Part shown: positions 57,060 to 64,000 of the stretch, one piece after another | Numbering within the stretch: position 1 is the stretch's first letter | Layout of the letters: every line of letters starts with the position of its first letter | Assembly: GCA_021234155.1 (NCBI GenBank) | Contig: JAJEKV010000075.1 | Span: forward strand, 3,093,280 to 3,157,279 | Origin: Isoetes taiwanensis | Taxonomy: Eukaryota; Streptophyta; Lycopodiopsida; Isoetales; Isoetaceae | Direction: 5' to 3' | Length of the DNA stretch: 64,000 nt | Program-made: the position numbers and the translations under genes | The notes under the pieces: generated by a model | The model's database searches: none | The model's input: only the letters and a program-made list of their open reading frames with translations | Told to the model about the DNA's origin: nothing

Positions 57060-59174
57060 TGCAATCATGGTTCTTGTTTATTACTCTTATTTGGATTGCT
57101 CTTGTGAATTTGCTGCAACAGAAGAAAACCACACAAATTTACTTCATGTTTAGCTGCTAAGGGCGCCATCAACAGAGAACCAAAGAGGCAATATGGCTGG
57201 ATCATAAAAAGTAGCTATCAACTGTTGAATTCTGGCTGTTGTCAACTCTTATTAGCAGTGAGCAGACTGCAACTAAATAGTAAGGGACAATCATGTTAAT
57301 ATTTCTTAATAATATTGTTACATAGTGGCTAAACATGTTTTTGCTTGTATCTTTGTCCCCTTGAACCATTTTTTTATGTTCTATGATATTTCTTACCACT
57401 AAAGTTGTCCACTGGACCATCTGTAGTCCATGGGCCAGAATTGGTCCATCATACCTCTGCCACTTAAACCCATATATCTAGAGGGAAACTTCTCCATTTT
57501 GCAATCTACCACCACCTTTTGAATCTTCACTTGATTCTTTATGATCTAGAAGAATTTCATGACCAATGAATTCACCCATATCTTGTGGTAATTGTCCAAA
57601 CCTCATACAATTTAACAGTTTTCGTACTAGTCTAGAACTGCATTCTTCATATTTTTTAGCACAAAGGGGTCCAAACCTTGTTAAAATCAAAAGCAAATGA
57701 TTTTTTTATGATAAAACATATTGATTTGTATGTTCTAAGTTTTTTCACTATTATATGACATTAGATGAAGTCGCCATACCCAATTTTGCTCAAAAGAGCT
57801 GTTTGAGGGTATGAATTATTTCTCTCTTACTATTACAGGTTTTGGCCTAATTCTTATGGCCATAAGTTGTTGATTCTAAGAGCTATAGTTTGATGTTTTT
57901 TTGAAGCATTCATAAGTTATGATGATTCCAATATTGACTAAAGAATCTCTTGTATAGAATTCAGAACAAAAATAAATCTAAAATGATTTAATAAAATTCG
58001 TATATCGTCTTTAAGAGGGTAATAAAAGATGCAGGTTATGCACTACACTTATATCTACGTAGATTATAATTTTATCAACCTATATGTAGTAGTTAATCAT
58101 GCATTCTCTACATTTGGTTGCGTTTGTTACTACACGATATTGGAGTTTAAGTATGCTAATAGTTCATATAGTTCATCGTTTAGGAAATGCTATATTTTTT
58201 ATGAATGCAAGGCTTCATTGGCAACATGGATCTCAAATTTGATGTGAAAGTGACATAGTAGTTGCAAGATTTAAATATAAATATCTATAGACCATTAATG
58301 GTCAATACTTAGACTTCTCAAAATTTGAATCATTTAATCAAGATAACACTCTTTTTCAACTCACATATAATAATACATATGCATAGAGGTTCTTGATGTT
58401 ATATATTACAAAAAATACAAAGAAACCTATTCTCTTGCTATCATAAACTTATCTATGTGTTTGCTACGAGAAGTATTGTAAATTAAGTATGATAATAGTG
58501 CATGTAGATCATCTTTCATGATGAGCTATATTTTTTGTTATGGATGCAAGCCTTCCTTGGTAATATAGATCTCTAATTTCATGTTAAAATAATTATTGGT
58601 CCACAAAAGACAGAAAACAGTTTTGACCCTGTCATGTTCGATGAACCCTATCTTCCTTCTCATACCTTGGAATGAGGTGCAGTTTTTTGTGTTGTACTCT
58701 CTAACTCGCATAGATAAGCTAATACTGGAAAAAAATAAAAAAACTCATTTCATTAAGACAGTTTTACCTTATGTAAATATAGGGCAGTCTTGGCATGACC
58801 CCCTTGGATTCAGCTAAGCATAACTTCCAAGAATAGAGGTAGATAGATTTTTAGATATTTTTTATATGGAATATGACTGCCATATATGAACTTCGAGGAA
58901 GGATTTTATTGAATTTTGAGCCATTGATTTTATATGAATTTTAAAGTGAACAGTGCAAATGCACCATTTTTGGTCCATCGCCTGACAACTCTAGTGTTAA
59001 GCAAAGAAAACTCCAAATCCTTTTTTAACAATTCAAATAATGATCATTCCTATTCTCATCTGTTTTCTGTTCCCATTTTGGATTTTAGGTTCAAGTTCCC
59101 AAAAGTTCTCGTTCCAGGTAACTTTGGTATAAATATGAACGCATATATTCTATTATACTAAATATTAATATTGC
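57060..59174. other. Intergenic stretch, no gene seen
   Basis: AT-rich, with short open frames and no recognisable motif on either strand. 58.03-58.25 kb and 58.44-58.60 kb share weak direct similarity (TATGATAATAG, TATGGATGCAAG-like words). Confidence 0.45.
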
Positions 59175-59400
59175 TGGCAGGGGAAAAACAATAGCAGGCA
59201 AACCTATATTTCTAGCCCTTCAGATGCTATATAAATATTTTAGTAGTCGGCATCTAAATATCATACTAGTCTTTCCTGTCATGGGCATTTGAGTATTTGA
59301 TGCCCTTCATTTGTAGTACACAAAAATTTTCTACTTGTTTTGTTTTATTTTGACAGGCAAAACAGAAAAAAAGGGCGTGATAACCCTCAGATTTACACAC
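59175..59400 (+). repeat. Dispersed repeat, copy 2 (first copy at 33815-34010)
   Basis: Ordered block similarity to 33815-34010, same orientation, with a longer middle part. Confidence 0.6.
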
Positions 59401-59585
59401 TGAGTCAAAATGTCATGGTATGCGGGATCAACTATGTCCTAGGGACACTCCCCTGATATATGTATATATATTTTTATGCTAGAGATAATGGGCGCCCGTA
59501 GGCCCTTACACGGGGTAAGGGCCTGGCAAGCCCGGCATGGTGAGCCTGGTCCGCACCCCACGTAAGGGGCTGCGGGCCCACTTTC

Positions 59586-60052
59586 TCAATAAAGTTGGGG
59601 GTGGGAGAATATTTCCTGCCACGTGGCGCCGTCCTAGCCACAGAACTTCGATTAATCCGTTATCAGCCAGCATCGGAGGAGAGGAAGCGAGGTGCAGCAG
59701 ATTATTTGTTTTAAGGGGACAGTTGAATAATCCGGCCCCCCTCTACTGTAGTATCCGGCCTGAGCAGCTATTGTATTATCCAGCCCCCTCCATTGAACTA
59801 ATCCGCCCCGGAACCTATCCGGCCCCCCTCTCTTGCATCGCCCGGATAAGACAAATCTAAACTAAATTTAATTGTACTAAATCGCCAGCCAGAGGGGGCC
59901 TGATAGGTTCAAGGGGATTAGTTCAATGGGGAGGTCTATCTGCTTCAATCGCTACACAGGCCGGATACTACAGTAGAGGGGGGCCGGATTATTCAAACTA
60001 GCCGTTTTAAGATGGGCTTGAAATATGGCGAAATATTCTCCCCCCTAACTTT
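59586..60052. mobile_element. Foldback element 2 with nested inverted repeats
   Basis: The outer arms (AAAGTT(G/A)GGGG...GAGAATATTTC, 59590-59615 and 60030-60052) are near-complementary. Inner arms 59724-59762 and 59957-59995 are a perfect 39-bp inverted repeat starting TGAATAATCCGG. A further pair around CATTGAACTAATCC/GGATTAGTTCAATG lies nearer the centre. No coding capacity. MITE-like; no clear target duplication. Confidence 0.8.
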
Positions 60053-60613
60053 ACGATATCCTAATATTAATATATTTATATCGCATGAGGGGGGTTTGTT
60101 ATGCCCCCTCATGCACAACCCAATGTGCATGCATACCCCATGGACTCCCTTGAATCCCCGCCGTCTGGTTAAGAGTCAATGGTCCAGATGATGACAGGTC
60201 GTGGGGGATTTATCTATGCATCATGTGTTGCAGGTGTATGGGGGCATAGGCCATAGTTGCGAACCATTGGATGAAAATATTGAAGCAAATCTTGGCGGTT
60301 GGTTCTGAGCAGGGGATGTATGGGGTGTTTGAGCAGGGGACCCAAAGAGGGGTTTTGATATTGGCCGTTGAGATTGGATGTCAATTTGGGGCTTTTCATC
60401 TCGATCGTTGAAGATGAAGTTCGAGGTTAGGGGACAAGGAACGAGGAGTGAAAGTTTCGTGGTACTTGCTCGGCATTGTTCCTCCTCAAAGATTCGAGCA
60501 CTCGCGGTTCCTAGATTGTGATCTCCGGTTTTAGTTATGGTGGTGGAATTTGAGCAGGTAAATGTTAAATGTGGTCACGGCACGGGTGGAAGGGGAATGA
60601 GGTAAGCAAAGGT
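60053..60613. other. Possible 5' end of a Helitron-like element (tentative)
   Basis: A TC dinucleotide at 60059-60060 follows an A and precedes TAATATTAATATATTTAT. After it come a CATGAGGGGGG/CCCCCTCATG inverted pair (60083-60113) and CCGTTGAGATTGGATG-type words, as seen at the 5' ends of large plant Helitrons. No helicase is visible within the window. Confidence 0.3.
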
Positions 60614-63600
60614 CGTGGCTTCTTAAATGGGTGTGTGTTTTAGTGTTCCAGGGATTTGTTGGGCTCTTTTGTGATAACTCTGTTGTGGTGATTGAAGGTC
60701 TTCGCATTTTGGCGATTGAAGGTTTGTGACTTGAATTGAAGTTTGTTGGAGTTCAGGATGAAATTTTGCAGTAGCATGGCATAGAAATATAGACTAGTGG
60801 GGTAGATGACATTGTAGGAAGCTTGAAAGTTAGTTAAATTTGTGAATGCTAAAGAGAAAGAAAGCTATTGGTAAGATTGCATTGAAATTGTGGACATGCA
60901 GCTGATGATGAACAAAATTCAATTAAGGAGTATTGAGATGATCTACTTACTACATTCGAAGGATTATATGAGAGTTTATGCAGATTACAAAGGAGTAATG
61001 ATCTTCAAGCACATGCTATCTTCTAATTCGAGTGCATTTGTGTTTCTGAGGAAGAATTAGTGTAGGCAGATGTGTTGGATATATGGGTGGCATATACTAT
61101 GATGCCAAAAAAATATGTTGGTACTGTTGTATCACATTTTCATAAGAAATGGGAAAAAAAAGAGGGAATTGTGCAGAAGTGAATCTGGTATGTTTGTAAG
61201 TAGTTCCTTAAGGAGTCTGATTGAGTGATCGTGAAACTTCCCATATTGGTTACAGATTCCTTTCATATGGTTGTCAAGTTGTCCTGTTTAATATTTTCGT
61301 ATATTTAGAAGTAGTGAAAGTTTGAAACTTAATTATATAATTGATCTACTTACCAGATTCGAAGGATTATATGAGAGTTTATGCACATTACAAAGGAGTA
61401 ATGATCTTCAAGTTCTCCTGTTTAACATCTTTGTATATTTGGAAGTGGTGAAAGTTTGAAACTTAGTTATAAAATTGTGAGGGCTTAAATTTAAGGGGAT
61501 TATTTATATATTGAGCAGTTTGTTTGATGTTGGTGTTGCTTTGTATGTGCAGGGTACGGATTCGAGAATAAGGTTTCGTGAGTGGTATTGGAAGCGTGAC
61601 GTGCAGTGGAAGGTTGTCCTCGTGAGTTTGCTGGTGTGTTAAACATTCTAAGATTTGGGTAGCAGGTAGTAGGTTGGATATTTGTAGTAGGTAGTAGGTT
61701 GTGGCTTCTTAAATGGGTGTGTGTTTTAGTGTTCCAGGGTTTTGTTGGGCTCTTTTGTGATAACTGGCATAGAAATATAGACTAATGGGGTAGATGACAT
61801 TGCAGGAAGCTTGGAAGTTAGTTAAATTTGTGAATGCTAAAGAGAAAGAAAGTTGTTCGTAAGATTGCATTGAAATTGTGGACACGCAGCTGATAATCAA
61901 CAAAATTCAATTAAGGAGTATTGAGATGATCTACTTACTAGATTCGAAGGATTATATGAGAGTTTATGCAGATTACGAAGGAGTAATGATCTTCAAGCAT
62001 ATGCTATGTTCTAATTCGAGTGCATAGTGTTTCCTGGGAAGAATTAGTGTAGGCAGATGTGTTGGATATATGGGTGGCATATACTATGATGCCAAAAAAA
62101 TATGTTGGTACTGTTGTATCACATTTTCATAAGAAATGGGAAAAAAAAGAGGGAATTGTGCAGAAGTGAATCTGGTATGTTTATAAGTAGTTCCTTAAGG
62201 AGTCTGATTGAGTGATCGTGAAACTTCCCATATTGGTTACGGATTCCTTTCATATGGTTGTCAAGTTGTCCTGTTTAATATTTTCGTATATTTGGAAGTA
62301 GTGAAAGTTTGAAACTTAATTATATAATTGATCTACTTACCAGATTCGAAGGATTATATGAGAGTTTATGCACATTACAAAGGAGTAATGATCTTCAAGT
62401 TCTCCTGTTTAACATCTTTGTATATTTGGAAGTGGTGAAAGTTTGAAACTTAGTTATAAAATTGTGAGGGCTTAAATTTAAGGGGATTATTTATATATTG
62501 AGCAGTTTGTTTGATGTTGGTGTTGCTTTGTATGTGCAGGGTACGGATTCGAGAATAAGGTTTCGTGAGTGGTATTGGAAGCGTGACGTGCAGTGGAAGG
62601 TTGTCCTCGTGAGTTTGCTGGTGTGTTAAACATTCTAAGATTTGGGTAGCAGGTAGTAGGTTGGATATTTGTAGTAGGTAGTAGGTTGTGGCTTCTTAAA
62701 TGGGTGTGTGTTTTAGTGTTCCAGGGTTTTGTTGGGCTCTTTTGTGATAACTGGCATAGAAATATAGACTAGTGGGGTAGATGACATTGCAGGAAGCTTG
62801 GAAGTTAGTTAAATTTGTGAATGCTAAAGAGAAAGAAAGTTGTTCGTAAGATTGCATTGAAATTGTGGACACGCAGCTGATAATCAACAAAATTCAATTA
62901 AGGAGTATTGAGATGATCTACTTACTAGATTCGAAGGATTATATGAGAGTTTATGCAGATTACGAAGGAGTAATGATCTTCAAGCACATGCTATGTTCTA
63001 ATTCGAGTGCATAGTGTTTCCTGGGAAGAATTAGTGTAGGCAGATGTGTTGGATATATGGGTGGCATATACTATGATGCCAAAAAAATATGTTGGTGCTG
63101 TTCTATCACATTCTCATAAGAAAGGGGAAAAAAAAGAGGGAATTGTGCAGAAGTGAATCTGGTATGTTTGTAAGTAGTTCCTTAAGGAGTCTGATTGAGT
63201 GATCGTGAAACTTCCCATATTGGTTACGGATTCCTTTCATATGGTTGTCAAGTTGTCCTTTTTAATATTTTCGTATATTTGGAAGTAGTGAAAGTTTGAA
63301 ACTTAATTATATAATTGATCTACTTACCAGATTCGAAGGATTATATGAGAGTTTATGCACATTACAAAGGAGTAATGATCTTCAAGTTCTCCTGTTTAAC
63401 ATCTTTGTATATTTGGAAGTAGTGAAAGTTTGAAACTTAATTATAAAATTGTGAGGGCTTAAATTTAAGGGGATTATTTATATATTGAGCAGTTTGTTTG
63501 ATGTTGGTGTTGCTTTGTATGTGTAGGGTACGGATTCGAGAATAAGGTTTCGTGAGTGGTACTGGAAGCGTGACGTGCAGTGGAAGGTGGCTGTCATCTA

Positions 63601-63715
63601 CGTTGTCTGGTAAGGTTATGGTATTTTTGGATTGTGATAAGTAAGGTTGTGTTGGTGAGTCTGCTGGTGTATTAAGTATTCTAGGATTTGGGTAGCAGGT
63701 AGTAGGTTGAATATT
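60614..63715 (+). repeat. Three tandem copies of a roughly 1-kb unit
   Basis: Copies start with GTGGCTTCTTAAATGGGTGT at 60614, 61701 and 62688. The first is about 100 bp longer (extra segment near 60670-60775). Copies 2 and 3 are offset by 987 bp and nearly identical. The third diverges after about 63588 and then resumes at 63655-63715. Each copy contains TTTGTATGTG(C/T)AG|, then GGTACGGATTCGAGAATAAG and GTTTCGTGAG. That segment is bounded by splice-like signals and is open for about 20 codons. Confidence 0.9.
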
Positions 63716-63759
63716 TTTGTGTGCATGCGTGTTCCAAAGGACTGGAGTCTGAGGTTGCA

Positions 63760-63963
63760 ATGCCAAGGCCTAGAGTAGAGATTGATCCAAGTCAGACATA
63801 CTCTGCTGATGAGCTTAGAAGATTGAGGCGAAATGAGTCTAGGCGGAGGTGGCTTGCGCAGTTGTCTCAGGAGAGGAGAGATGAGTTGAGGCAAATGAGA
63901 AGGGGTTCGGGTGGTTATCGGGTGGGGGATTGGGTGGGAGGCATACCGAGGAGGAGGGTGTGA
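63760..63963 (+). CDS. Arginine-rich 67-residue ORF, unrecognised
   Basis: The ATG at 63760 starts MPRPRVEIDPSQTYSADELR, then RLRRNESRRRWLAQLSQERR and DELRQMRR, ending RVGDWVGGIPRRRV and a stop. The Arg-rich helical repeats resemble N-terminal regions of some plant Helitron and transposon proteins, but I cannot name a family. It follows the tandem repeats directly. It may be an exon that continues past the window after splicing. Confidence 0.4.
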   Translation: MPRPRVEIDPSQTYSADELRRLRRNESRRRWLAQLSQERRDELRQMRRGSGGYRVGDWVGGIPRRRV

Positions 63964-64000
63964 GGGGCAGCAGATGCCAAGAGATGTGGAGAGTGCTCCG

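Overview
This is plant nuclear DNA. It is AT-rich, intron-bearing and dominated by nested, decayed transposable elements. I see one recognisable host gene of ordinary structure, a myosin-binding (GTD-binding/DUF593) protein on the minus strand at about 46.1-48.4 kb. Decayed copies of a leucine-rich-repeat receptor kinase and of a DNA-3-methyladenine glycosylase I lie back to back at 30.9-32.9 kb. The density of old LINEs, Helitrons and foldback elements suggests a large seed-plant genome, possibly a gymnosperm. The species cannot be fixed from the sequence, and I found no rRNA, tRNA or CRISPR.

Layout. 1.1-21.8 kb: one L1-type LINE (LINE-A, minus strand) split by a 16-kb terminal-inverted-repeat DNA transposon at 2138-18121. 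Removing the transposon plus one copy of a 3-bp duplication (ATC) rejoins the LINE reading frame without a stop at the junction. The transposon carries on the plus strand a RING-finger gene, an NLI/SCP-like phosphatase domain and a Ulp1-type (C48) protease. On the minus strand it carries a decayed, intron-containing transposase-like gene. Arrays of a GTGGTG word occur along it, mainly on the plus strand in the left part and on the minus strand near the right end. I consider this the most interesting system in the window.

24.5-28.9 kb: a second, non-L1-looking LINE (LINE-B, minus strand) with ORF1, endonuclease and reverse transcriptase remnants. 30.9-32.9 kb: receptor-kinase and glycosylase pseudogenes. 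36.7-37.1 kb: a short 5'-truncated LINE with a clear 10-bp target duplication. 37.8-38.2 kb and 50.4-52.3 kb: two members of one Helitron family. The second has a full 3' hairpin and CTAG end, and its body is a 1.6-kb near-pure polypyrimidine tract. 39.6-40.05 kb and 59.6-60.05 kb: two foldback elements. 41.2-43.0 kb: an unrecognised decayed coding region. 55.3-57.05 kb: a retroposon-like insertion with a 14-bp target duplication. 60.6-63.7 kb: three tandem copies of a roughly 1-kb unit, each containing the same small exon-like segment, followed by a short arginine-rich ORF that may start a further element running off the window.

The myosin-binding protein gene probably anchors myosin XI to vesicle membranes. 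Relative to its family it has a one-base frameshift in a C/G run near its 3' end. Nearly everything else is mobile DNA or its debris, so co-occurrence of genes here reflects insertion and capture rather than shared pathways. The exception is the set of genes inside the 16-kb element, which may have moved as one unit.
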